From the NCBI RefSeq assembly GCF_000835495.1, contig NW_015622542.1, positions 6,098,485 through 6,162,484 on the forward strand: a stretch of 64,000 nucleotides of DNA, read 5' to 3'. The stretch's first letter is position 1. Each line of letters begins with the position of its first letter. The DNA comes from Cladophialophora immunda. Lineage: Eukaryota > Ascomycota > Eurotiomycetes > Chaetothyriales > Herpotrichiellaceae. The notes under the pieces are model-generated. The model ran no database searches. It was not told the origin of the DNA and saw only the letters and a list, made by a program, of their open reading frames with translations. Positions 18,733 through 29,159 of the stretch are shown here, in pieces. The translations under genes were made by a program, and so were the position numbers.

Positions 18733-21700
18733 TCAACATGTAGATCCGACCCAGCCAATACAACTCCTTTCCATCCATCTTCCGACCAGCAGCCAACGCT
18801 GGATTTCCGGGAAGTCTCGTGCTTGGTCGAAGACGTTGACCACTTCACCCAGAGCGGGACAGAAGCACGAGAACCCGGCGCCAGCGCTGATGAGCTCCTT
18901 CACGATGTGCAGTCTGCCATAAGATGCGGCGGCAATAAGCGGCGTGCCCATTTGCCCGCCGATCAAGTCCAGATCCGCCCCAGAGACGAGAAGCAGCCGG
19001 AGGATCTTTAGTTGTCCCATTGCACTCGCGGCGTAGAGGGGTGTGTCGCGATGTTCTGGCTTGACATTCAGCATGTCAAGGCTCTGTTCACGTCCCAGTC
19101 TTCTCAGCAGTCGCCGGAGCAGTCCATGGTTGAAGTCGTACCAGTGATAGTTCAAGGCGCTACCGAAACATCTTGTACGTCCGCTCAAGTCCAAGCCAGA
19201 GTTTAGAATGTAGGCCTTCATGACAGCTGGGCCGCGGTTCCAGCAAGAGTGTAATGCTGTCCATCCGAGACCATCCGGTTCTATCATTTCATGTGGATGA
19301 CCAACCGCCTCGTAGAGCTCTAGTACCCTAGATGACGCCGCGAGCTCAGAGATAAGAGTCCGACGATCCAAGCAGCATGGCAGGCGGAACAAATTAGACT
19401 GAATTAGCTTCTCCCCAGATACTTGGGAATGGGCAAGACGGATTGAACATGCGCAGCTTTCGCTGTCCGATGGAAAGTGATGGATTGACGCGCCATAATC
19501 AAGTAGAGCGCAGACAGCTTTTGAATCAGGTCGCCTGGCAGCTATAGAGAGTGCTGTATCGAGGTAAATGGACGATTCCTGGTTCACCCGGGCGCCGTGT
19601 TCCAGGAGCAGACGAATTGCTTCGACATTGGCATTGTAGGCAGCACACTGCAATGCTGTGTGAGCTCCTACACCGAGAAGCATTGACACGTTCACACCCT
19701 TCGTTAGTTCCAGATCATTCGGAAGCTCAGGAGAGATTTCCACACCCAGGAGATCCTCAATCGAGATCAGGTGGTGGCCTTGAGGTCCACGTCTCTTCCA
19801 CATGTCGAGACTGCCTTGTGCATGGGCAACTCTCGAATCCGGACAGTCGCGGTTAACGGAAAGAGTGAGAGATTTGTGCAACCTGCTCCAACAGTCGGTC
19901 CTCTTCTCTAGCATGATTTTCAGACATTCGTTCCGTTGCGCCAGAACAGCCAGGTGGAGCGGGTGAACATTCGTTCGCAGGAAGAGCAGCTCCGGACACA
20001 TGTCCAAAATCCGGTTCAGAGCTCGTGGGAGATTGCTCATGACGCATAGGTGTACAGCACTGTATTCTTGATGCATCATTTCCCCATAGTTCAGTCCTGC
20101 CTCTAGGAGGTATAGAAAAATCTCTTCCTTATTTGCCCATAAAGAATACAATATTGCATTCGTGCTCCCGCAGCATGCACATCTCTCGACTTGAAAATGG
20201 GTTTCGGAAACCAGCCGCTGACACAACTGTAGATTGTTGGAGTCGATGGCGTACTTGAGCTCTCTTCGGGGGGAATTTGAGACATTCGTTGGCGTCGTTT
20301 TCTTCTCTGCACGAACAGACCCACACTGGCCCTGCGAAACTGTAGATGGTCAGCAAACAGGTCGGTGAAGGACCAAAGCGAGGGAAAATATACTTGAAAA
20401 TATACTTTTGTCTGCAATGAAAGCCTCAATAACCGAGACGACTTCGGTCCAGTTCAAAGTCTTCGCAATTGATAAGGGCGTGCGGCCATAAGATCCAGGT
20501 TCGAGCGGATCGAATCCATGTTTTAACAGCGCGTTGACAATTTCGAGGTCTCCGAACTCAGCAGCCGTGTGCAGAGCAGTGTTGCCATTCCTAGCACGAT
20601 GGGGTGTGGCGCCACTTTGCAGTAGATATGTTACAATCGGCTGACAACGCCTTTGAACTGCGATTTCCAGTAACGTGCATCCATCGTCCGTTTGCTCCTC
20701 AAGCTTGAAGTACTGGGAGAGACCGAGGAGGAATTTGAGGCACTCGAGCTGACTGTAGACAGCTGCGGCGTGGTGAAGCTTGATAGCCCGCAGGCCGTGC
20801 GGCAATTGCAGAGGACAAGATTCTCTCCATCTGCCTCCCTCAACAGGAATCGACTGGAGAAAGCCAAGCCAGCCGTGTTGAATCGCTAGTTGAACCGATG
20901 AGACGCCATTCGAGTTCAACAGCCACGGGTCTGCGCCAGCTGTGAGCAGCAATGTTGCGCTTTCCACACGTTGAGCATAACAAGCGTAATGGAGAGCAAT
21001 ACTACCACCATGATCCCTCTCATTTGGGTCCAGCCCCTTTGACAGGAGCAGTTCAACCCTGTCAAGGTAGAATGCCGATGCTGCAAGATGGAGCAAGGAA
21101 GCTCCCAGCAACGTCTTAGAATCGAAAGACCCGGCGCTTTCCAGGATTATCTCGAATAGTGCATTGCCACAAGGAGACCAAAACACGCACTCCAGCGCAT
21201 TGACACAATGCTTGTCGTCGGCCATTTCCAAGTCTCTTGTCTCGAGATCCACATACCTTTTGAGAATGGCTTTCGCGATAGCGTCTGACCGGAGAAGGCC
21301 AAAGGTGAGTATTTGACGGCCTTTTACCCGAATTTTTCTAAGACATTCTTCAGGCAGATGATCGATCAGAACTATACTCAATCCTACCAATTCATCTTGC
21401 TCGGAATGGCCCCCTGCCAAGAAAGAGGACGCCAATGTGTCTAACGCCTGAAAAAGACATCTTGACATTTTTTCCAGCAAGTTTTTATCGTCGAAGAGAC
21501 CAGTCAGGCACCTTCTATCTTCGGCGAAGATTGTCCTCAGCATCCTGCAGGGCGTACGGAGATGGACAAAACCCGAGGCCATGAGAAATATCGTGATCCC
21601 CAGCAAGATCTTTTCGGCACTCTTTGTTATCATCGATTCAAGCGCCTCGTCCGTTGCGGAAGAACCGGAATTCCACATATCGGACATCAACAAGCGCTCC

Positions 21701-24700
21701 AGAGCGGACTCTGCCCCTGGCGATTTGGAGAGGAGAAGATCGGGACTGTGGTGGTAAAGAAGCTTGAAGCAAGAATCGTGTTGCCAAATAGTTGGCACAG
21801 AATATGACAACGGATTCTGGCCTTTGGAGTCTAGTGATGCAGGATCATGTCCTCGAGAAAGGAGGCGCTTCACCCATTCGCAATTACCGTTGACTGCTGC
21901 TATGTGCAGGGCTGTCCGACCAGACACATCTGTGCTCCACAGGTTTGCGCCAGCTTCCTCGAAGAACGAGAAATGCTCCGGAATTCCCTCTTGGGCAGCG
22001 ACCAACCACGGCGTGCGCCCTTTTTTATCAACCGTGTCTACTCCTGCTGGAGCATTCTCCAGAAGGAGATCCAAGATGTGCCGACTATCGGCATCCGTTC
22101 TGGATGCACAGAAATGCCAGGCATTCCAACCTCGGTGGTCACACAGTAGCGGGTTTGCCCCAGTCATAAGCAGGAACTCCACAGCTTCCGGCATTCCACT
22201 CTTGACGGCATGGTGTAGTGGTGTCCTGCCCTTTTCGTCTGCAATCTCCAGCTCAGCCCCATGCTCAAGGAGCATTCTTAAAATGGGCACATTGCAATGC
22301 CTGGCTGCTAACATGAGTGCTGATTCACCGGCATGGTTCTTCGAATTACAGTCTATTGAAAGACCCTCAAGCAAGGAGGTCATACTCTTCTCATTGTTGA
22401 ACCTGGCCGAGTCAAGCACCAATTCAAGTTGAGCTTCCACATCTGCAGATTGAGAAAGGATTTGGAGGGCTCCGGATGGCATGTCGACGCTAGGCGAGAG
22501 TGTGCAGAATTTTGCTTTCATCCTCGAAAATGCTTCTTTGGCTCCATGAGCAATCTCTTGCTCTGATATGCTGTCAACAATGCTCATAAGGCCAGTGTCG
22601 TCGCATTCGAACTCGCTGGAATCCAGATACTCTATCAACTTCTCAATGACAACAATCCCACATTTGGCTCCCGCACGAAGCAGGAGTCGAAAGGAATACC
22701 ACTCTTGAGTCAAAAGTGTCATTACCAGGGGAGTCATGGACAAGACTCCATCTTGGTGGACCCAATTTCCATCGACGTCTGCTCCGTGATCAATCAAGAC
22801 CTGCACGGTTTCCAGTAGGAAGATGTCTTCAATCTCTGCATCAAAACCGTAACTCAAGCTGGCTTCACGTGAGCCTTGTTGTGCCACACAGTAGCATTGG
22901 CACCCTACCAAAGCCATCTGAAGCGGCGTTCCGAACGAAGAACCTGCTTGGGTCTGACCTGGCACGCAAGTCAGGCTTCGGCAAACGTCAGGAAGTCTCA
23001 TCATTGCGGCCCAGTGCAGTGGAGTGAAAGATTTCCAACGGATTCGTGATCCAAAAAAACCGCTCGGGTTTATGCTACGGAAGCCAAATAACTCGAAGAG
23101 ATATTCTTGTGCCCATGAAGTAACAAGACGTGTGCTCTGAGGACCAAACAGTCTCATCAAGGGCTGTCGGACACTCGGGCTCTCCGTACAATCTCTGGCG
23201 AGATTCACCCATTTCACTACGGCCTGCGGTCGGAAGGGGTGTTCATGATGGCGGGAAGCCAACTCTTCCTCCCTCAAGCAAATGTCAAAGTCACCGCAGC
23301 AGAGGAAGGTCAAGCAGGTTGCTGCTAGGTATTGGCGGTCACTTTCGAAGTTCAATTTGTAGCTGGACAGGTCCGGTCTTGCAGTGGTATCGACCGATGT
23401 AAGAAATTCCTTCACGGTGAAGTGAGCAAGTTCAACCTTGTATTCATCTGAGCTCAGTCGCACCAAGCTCTCGCAATGAAGAAGAATATCTTGCACCTCG
23501 TATTTGCGCAGGTTTTTAAGCTGGCGCGTGTCTTCAGTTACCGCAAGGGCCTCAAGAAGAGCCGGCACCTCCATGTTGCAATAGGTAATCCACTTCAAGG
23601 CACACTGGACCAGGCGCTGTGTAAGAGGATGCTTCCGACTGATGCGATCTAGAACACGCTCGTATGAGGGGAATAGTCCACGAGGAAGAGTGTTGAGGGC
23701 TTCCCGGATGTCGAAGTCAGATGGCATTTCGCAGAAAGAGTCCAACTGCACCGCCACCCATCTGAACATGCCATCAGCACCGTTGATGAGCTTGTCCATA
23801 ATTTCGCCTTTAAGGCTTGGATCCTTGATCCTCAGACGTCTCACATTACTTGGCTTCATGCGGTTTTCCATCTCGGCTGCGACGTAGAGACGTAAATCAC
23901 TGCTTCTTGCAGCTATAGATATCCTCTTGTAGTCTGACATGAAGTCTTCGACATCGACAATCTTCCGGCTTGAAAGAAAAGTTTTTATACGTGCCGAGCC
24001 CTCGCTTAGCAATGTGAGGCACCTTGTTGTCCTGCGGACGTCTTCACATTCGTCCAAGCCATCGACAATGATCATAGTGGTTTCAAAGTTCTCAGCCATA
24101 GCGATGACAAGGTTGTAGAGCTCTTCTTCATTGGTGATAAAAGTTTGCAGGTCTTTATCGTGAGTATGCGCGTGAACGAATGCCTTTAGTTTGTCGAAGC
24201 TTCGAGAGTCCTGTCGCGCTATTTGCTCGGCCAAAGAACCCAGGATTTTGACTGGGTCTTGCGTTTCAGGATCTTTGTAGTCACAATAGAAATAGGCGAC
24301 TGCATTGTCCGAATTTGCATATGCAAGTGCTTTTTCAATCGCCGTGGCGGCCAGTACGCTTTTACCAGCGCCCGGAATGCCAAAGACCCATAGCTTGGAG
24401 TTCTGAGTTTCGAGCCACCATCTGAACTCGTCGCTTTCAATGAACCAGATGCTTGTTCCGGGATGGTGAAGTTGTGCATTAGTCTTTTGATACGCAACAG
24501 GTCTTGTTGGGCCAACAACAGATAAAAGTTCCCGTGTGGTCTTGTTGAGTTCGATCTGGGCGGATGCTTCCAGCAATTTACTGACTTTTTCGAGTGTGCT
24601 AGCGGATGACTCTGCATTACTGAGCATCGCCACCATCATCGAGAGGCCATTAGCGCTGAGCGAGGTCGTGAAGCTGATATTGTGATCATGGACTTTGCGT

Positions 24701-25068
24701 TTGAGGTCGAGAGCTTTTGATTTGTCAATCGGCCACATCCATCGAGCTTTGACAGTTCTGATAGATAAATCAGCCTCCGCCTCGGCCTCAGGTTGATATT
24801 TGGAAAGTAACTGGCGCAACTCATCCAAGGTAGTAACACAATCCGAGATATGCTTGGGATCGACGAGAGGTGCATGACCGTTCAGATCCTTGAGGTCCTC
24901 GGCCGCCGTCCTCACGCTTTGCAGTGTCCAATACAGACGCTTCACCTCGGCGGCGAGGTCCAGAATTTCTTTCTCGGCCCTTTTGACCCCCTTAATGTAT
25001 TTAAAGAGCCGCGTGAAGACAACATCAGCCGTGGAAATGACTCCAACAATACTAAAGGGGTCAGCCAT
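18733..25068 (-). CDS. NACHT-ankyrin STAND protein (fungal NLR-like), 2093 residues
   Basis: Two exons, 25068-20394 and 20339-18733, joined over a 54-base intron (donor GTATAT, acceptor ACAG) that restores one frame, so this is one gene rather than two. The N terminus (MADPFSIVGVISTADVVF...) looks like the helical N-terminal domain of fungal STAND proteins. The NACHT ATPase follows: Walker A GIPGAGKS at 230-237, Walker B TTMIIVDGLDECED near 331-344. After a helical linker the protein is a long run of ankyrin repeats, from about residue 700 to the C terminus, e.g. NHAGESALMLAARHCNVPILRMLLEHGAELE, DEKGRTPLHHAVKSG and GNTALHTAAEFGDLEIVNALLKHG. By family it would be an intracellular receptor in non-self recognition or programmed cell death. 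The acceptor choice is fixed by phase: the nearer CAG would shift the frame. Confidence 0.9.
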
Positions 25069-25793
25069 CGTCGCCCGTAGCTGTCGGTCGACGGAGACGT
25101 TTGCGTGATGCGTAGAAAGGCGGAATCAATGCTGGCAGCAGATCGTAACAACTCGTAACCGCCGTGACCCGCGGCATCATGAGGGATGGGCCGCAAAACT
25201 GGTCGTGCCGTCAGGCTGATCGTGCCGTCAGGCTGATCGTGCCGTCAGGCTGAATTGGCATTCAGCAGAAGGCAGAATCGGCTCAAGGCTAACACAGGTA
25301 TTCGGATCAACCAGCACGGAATGGGATGGGCGGCCATGGAGAGGGCAGGAAGCCTAGCATGGCATGCAACCAGCAATGGCTGCAGTAGAATAGGCAGTCT
25401 TGGTGGTTGCATAGTGGGATGGCTGCATAGCAGAGGCGCAGCGATGCAGAAGCGAGCTTCGACTCGGGATGCCGGGCATCTTAGTGGCGAAGCGCCGGCT
25501 ACCTCAACGGCCACTGAAGGGCAAATCGGAACGACGCCCAACGAAGCTCTCTGCCCAAGGGCTCCATCATTCAGCCACCTGTTGTTGGCACTGTAACGCT
25601 CAGGGGAGCAAGCGTTGGGATTGTCTGATCAAGGGACGTGCGCCTCAGTATCACCCGCCTCACTAGCCCTAATCGAGGCAGGGCGAACTGTGCTGATACC
25701 GACGGAGATGCAGGCTTGATCTCGACTCCTTGCCCTGAGGGCTGGAGGCAACAACATGACTTTCTATCATGAATATGTATCCTATGAGGCAAT
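25069..25793. other. Intergenic region between NLR-like gene and RBR ligase gene
   Basis: 725 bases holding the promoter of the NACHT-ankyrin gene and the 3' end of the RBR gene. It contains the tandem repeat listed at 25204-25254. No reading frame here is convincing. Confidence 0.4.
25204..25254. repeat. Three tandem copies of a 17-base unit
   Basis: The unit cgtgccgtcaggctgat occurs three times in direct succession, with the last base of the third copy changed. It lies 136-186 bases upstream of the NACHT-ankyrin start codon. Confidence 0.9.
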
Positions 25794-27782
25794 TCATTCA
25801 ACCGCGACGACGACTGCCCTCTCTACAACCCAATCTAATACCCCTTGCACCGTCCACCTGCCTTCGTTGAACCTCTTCCAAACAGTATCCTCCCCGGCGA
25901 CGTTACCCACGGCATCCTCCAGGCCTTTAACCCCGACCATGCCTTCCTTCTCTCTCCAGACTCTCTCGGCCTCCTCACCCGCCCTCCGGACCATAAGGTC
26001 TTCGTCTTCTGCGCGGTACAGATCGCACTTGTCACACTCTTGGCATTTCTGGCCTGGAATAGGGCGGAAGTGTTCGCAAAAGTGCCGGTAACCTTCCCCG
26101 CCTTCATTGTTCGCGCCGGCCTTGCCGATGTTTTTGCGGCAGAGGTAGCACATGCTGTACCCGCACACGCAGGTGAGTTTGTTGCAACCTGAGGTTTTGA
26201 CAAAGGACGTTCCGCAGCGTGGACATGTCCTCTTGATGGCTGCGGTGCGGGCTGCTTCGACGGTCGTGCGGAGTGAAAGTATCAAAGGCTCGTGGCAGAC
26301 GTGCGGGTCGTGCCATGCCTTTTGACATTTCAGACAGGACTTCCGCAGGCACGAGGGATTCCGACATTGAAAGCGCGTGGTACTAGTTTTCACGGCTAGG
26401 TGTGCGAGCGACGTGTAGAAGAGTGTGATGAAGTAGTGAGGGAAGATGAGGAAGAAAGGTAAGAGAAGGACAATGGTGGCCGGGAGGAGCTCGAGAAGGA
26501 GGATGCATAAGATGGTGTGGACGCTCGTGGTGGGTTTGCGAACATGCCATGTGATAGTAGACGTCACCGTGTCCGGATCGTAGATCTGTTCGACTTCGGC
26601 ATAAGAGCAGTAGGGGCAGCGGACGAGTGGTAAAGCAGAGTGCTGGAGGTTATGTTCGGCCAGGCGGTCTTCAAACTTTTTCCATGTCTCGGCGCTGGAC
26701 TTGTCGGAGCGGCGGAGGGCTCGTATGAGAAGGTCCTGATGGATATGGCCGTCACAATCATCTGCGGCCAAGCATCTCAAGGTACCGCGCTCGACGTCAA
26801 TGGATTTGGCCCACCCTTGCCCGAAAAGGGCCTCATGGAGGGTATGCCGAACGCAGTCCAGACAAATGATATGGTTGGACTGTGTGCAGAATGAGGCGTC
26901 CTCAAACGTGACATCGTTGTAACAGACCTGACATTCAAAGAGGGCCCCTGCCTCTTCGGCCTCTTTTTGATTGAGGGCTTGAGCGAGTTCCAAGTCTGAG
27001 GCTTCCTGGTCTCTCGGTCTTCGAGACGACTGCGCGGGCAAGGAGAACAGACTTGATAACTCCCTGTCAAGGTCCCGAGAACCTGTTGTGATCAATCGGG
27101 GCCCTCCGGGATCCGCCTTTGTTCTATCCAGAAGCATAGAGGGGGGTTCAGCCTGAGATCGCTTCTTCTTGAGGAGATTCGCAAGCGTGGCTTTCCATGA
27201 CCTGCTCGTCAATTCTTGGAGAGTCGGCCTCGCGCTCGTGTACGAGAAGTTGACTTCGGCGAGGACAGCGTCGACGGCACTCTTGCCCAGCGCGCTGAAT
27301 TCGCGTCCAACCGTCCGTCTAACCGCATCCTTGTATTCCTTCGTCCTGAAAAGTTCGTCCGGCGGGAGCGGCTCGTCCAAACTCCTCGGCGGCACATTCA
27401 ATCGGCCCTTAGCCCATTCTGCCTTGTATTTGTAGAGCTGCTCCGTGGCTATCGGGAGTCTGCTGTCGCCGTCGAACCGGAGGAGCAGTTCGCGGAGGAC
27501 TTCGACCTTGACGTCCGGGAAGAAGTCGGCGAGCACCCGCAGGTCCTTGTTCAAGGGCACCGAGGGATCCTCATCTCCGGGGCTGTCGGCGGGCAGGGAC
27601 TCCTTGGAGCCTGATCGGAAGGGATTCTTTCTTAGGACCTCGGCGAGCGCGGAGCTGGGGGACGTCTGTCGCGGGGGAGGAGTATTCGACGACGACGACG
27701 ACGAGGACGGCGTACGATGATGACGGGATGACGAGGATTTGGGGTTAGCGGAGCGTTTTGATGCGCCCGAGTAAAGCCACAT
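25794..27782 (-). CDS. RBR-type (RING-IBR-RING) E3 ubiquitin ligase with a membrane hairpin
   Basis: A single-exon protein of 662 residues from the ATG at 27782 (the preceding codon is a GTG). After a Ser-rich N terminus comes a CUE-like segment (LRVLADFFPDVKVEVLRELLL, 81-101). RING1 starts at FECQVCYND (about 283) and runs to CLAADDCDGH. The IBR begins RCPYCSYAEVEQIY (about 389) and closes with FQCRNPSCLRKSCLKCQKAWHDPHVC (about 471-496). RING2 is RTCPRCGTSFVKTSGCNKLTCVCGYSMCYLC (519-548); the Cys in NKLTC is the expected thioester-forming residue. Ordering and the C-terminal YRHFCEHFR resemble the RNF216/TRIAD3 group. Between the first and second IBR cysteine pairs lie about 45 hydrophobic residues (420-465) that read as one or two membrane spans, unusual inside a zinc domain. 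Predicted to transfer ubiquitin at a membrane surface. Confidence 0.9.
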   Translation of the reverse strand: MWLYSGASKRSANPKSSSSRHHRTPSSSSSSSNTPPPRQTSPSSALAEVLRKNPFRSGSKESLPADSPGDEDPSVPLNKDLRVLADFFPDVKVEVLRELLLRFDGDSRLPIATEQLYKYKAEWAKGRLNVPPRSLDEPLPPDELFRTKEYKDAVRRTVGREFSALGKSAVDAVLAEVNFSYTSARPTLQELTSRSWKATLANLLKKKRSQAEPPSMLLDRTKADPGGPRLITTGSRDLDRELSSLFSLPAQSSRRPRDQEASDLELAQALNQKEAEEAGALFECQVCYNDVTFEDASFCTQSNHIICLDCVRHTLHEALFGQGWAKSIDVERGTLRCLAADDCDGHIHQDLLIRALRRSDKSSAETWKKFEDRLAEHNLQHSALPLVRCPYCSYAEVEQIYDPDTVTSTITWHVRKPTTSVHTILCILLLELLPATIVLLLPFFLIFPHYFITLFYTSLAHLAVKTSTTRFQCRNPSCLRKSCLKCQKAWHDPHVCHEPLILSLRTTVEAARTAAIKRTCPRCGTSFVKTSGCNKLTCVCGYSMCYLCRKNIGKAGANNEGGEGYRHFCEHFRPIPGQKCQECDKCDLYRAEDEDLMVRRAGEEAERVWREKEGMVGVKGLEDAVGNVAGEDTVWKRFNEGRWTVQGVLDWVVERAVVVAVE

Positions 27783-28654
27783 CACACCGACTGCTGCTGC
27801 TGCTGCTGCTGCGGGTCGATTTGAACATGGTGCTCAAGCAGACATCGGCGGAGGGACGAGCGAGGACAAAGCATTATTCTTTTCGACCTTTCTTGGAGGA
27901 TCTCCTAGGTGCAGTGCCACTTCCCTGCGCGCTGCATAGACATGAGTAAGTAGTAGTCACTGAGAGAAATAACTGATAAGTGACATGGGTGGGTGCTCTA
28001 GAGGCGGCTCGGAGCCTCCCACAGTTGACCTTATGCCAGTTTCGGGCTGGTCCTGGTGGGCGAATAATAATTAACGAGTGCCTACAGGTCACTTTTCGCC
28101 ACGCCTACGTACTTTAGGCACTCGACCATGCGTATTGCGTATCTCTTCGTAAATATCCTGAGCTTCATCTGTGCACATCATAGTTCAACAACGGGCCGTC
28201 ACGAAGAGAAGTGATCGCAACAACAGGCAACAACAGTCAACCCAGACATCTGATATGGAGAGGAATGCTTCACGCGTTCGATTCTTCATGAAGCAAGCGA
28301 TCTCTTCCAGAGCCAGTCGTTGAGGACTATAGTATAGCGTATATCGTATCAGACGGACCGTGAGCATTGACGTCTTTCGCCCGCGATCTATTTTCAACTT
28401 CCCTACGGCCCCGGACATGGTAGACAAGGCATCACAGATCAGGAAAATCCATTTATTCCCGTGCTACCTAGGTTCCTTTTTCTGAGGCCGGTATCAGGGA
28501 CTGTTAGTGGCTCTCCTCCCACACACCCGCACCGGAGTTTATCACAGGGACCAAAAAGATCAAAACAAGACAACAGAGTACCAAAACAGAGTCCGTCTTA
28601 CCCTTTCCTTCTTATCCCACTATCATTATCACTATAGTATTTCCCCAAAACAGC
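27783..28654. other. Upstream region of the RBR gene
   Basis: It carries a (CTG)7 run at about 27791-27813 in the probable 5' leader of the RBR gene. The rest, to the tRNA terminator, contains no recognised gene. Confidence 0.4.
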
Positions 28655-28661
28655 AAAAAAA
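28655..28661 (-). terminator. Pol III terminator of tRNA-Pro
   Basis: Seven T on the minus strand begin one base after the discriminator base of the tRNA, the expected RNA polymerase III stop signal. Confidence 0.85.
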
Positions 28662-28697
28662 GGGCTCAATCGGGATTCGAACCCGAGGCCTGTCACA

Positions 28698-28729
28698 TTT
28701 CATGGCTTTTTCAACCAGAGGCCAACCCG
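28698..28729 (-). other. Canonical anticodon-loop intron of tRNA-Pro (32 bases)
   Basis: Located one base 3' of the anticodon, between G37 and T38, as in eukaryotic nuclear tRNA introns. The flanking stem GTCGC/GTGAC closes with one G-T pair. Confidence 0.8.
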
Positions 28730-28757
28730 CCCGAAGCGACAATCATACCACTAGACC

Positions 28758-28814
28758 CTACATAACACATTGTTAGAACACCTGTAGATAATAAACCAAC
28801 GGGTAGCAACATAC
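28758..28814 (-). other. 57-base GT-AG intron-like insertion between tRNA bases 8 and 9
   Basis: On the minus strand it starts GTATGT, carries TTCTAAC with the presumed branch A 15 bases before the end, and ends ATGTAG. These match the splice signals and size of mRNA introns in neighbouring genes of this window. Its position within the tRNA is outside the site used by tRNA splicing endonuclease. Confidence 0.75.
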
Positions 28815-28822
28815 ATTGAGCC

Positions 28823-29159
28823 GTTGAGAGAGAATCTGTGTCTGATTTGGAGCACACAAACCACTCATTTTTATGCTAGTGCAATATATGATCTTAATCA
28901 CACCGGCCGAGGTAACAGGGGCTAACTCCACCGTCAAGTCTCCCTCTTTCACGCCCTCCACACGCCCCAGCAGCCGAATCAGCCGTCTATTTAGGGGTGG
29001 TGGTCCACCGACGGACCCCTCGCTATCCGACGCATAAACAGTGCTCGATCCATGGATAATGAATTAAAATTCTCTATGCGAAGAGCTTCCGACCCCATGT
29101 TGTCAAATTCCGCAGATTATGCTACCTGAACCCAGCCAGACATGTTTTCGCTACATAAT
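28823..29159. other. Intergenic region between tRNA-Pro and FOX2
   Basis: 337 bases between the tRNA 5' end and the FOX2 stop codon; no gene seen. No obvious TATA-like element precedes the tRNA. Confidence 0.4.

Larger units (their letters stand above)
28662..28822 (-). tRNA. tRNA-Pro(CGG), split by a spliceosomal-type insertion and an anticodon-loop intron
   Basis: The 3' half is a textbook tRNA: T arm TCGGG-TTCGAAT-CCCGA, acceptor strand TTGAGCC and discriminator C. The anticodon stem is GTCGC/GTGAC around TTCGGG, giving anticodon CGG (28733-28731). A 32-base intron (28729-28698) follows base 37, the canonical place. Directly 5' of the D arm the acceptor strand is missing. It appears 57 bases further upstream as GGCTCAAT (28822-28815) and pairs 7 of 7 with the 3' strand. 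Removing 28814-28758 rejoins GGCTCAAT to GGTCTAGTGG, the normal tRNA-Pro sequence. The mature length would be 72 bases before CCA. The B box is intact; the A box loses its first base to the insertion. It could be functional, if both segments are removed, or a recent pseudogene. Confidence 0.85.
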
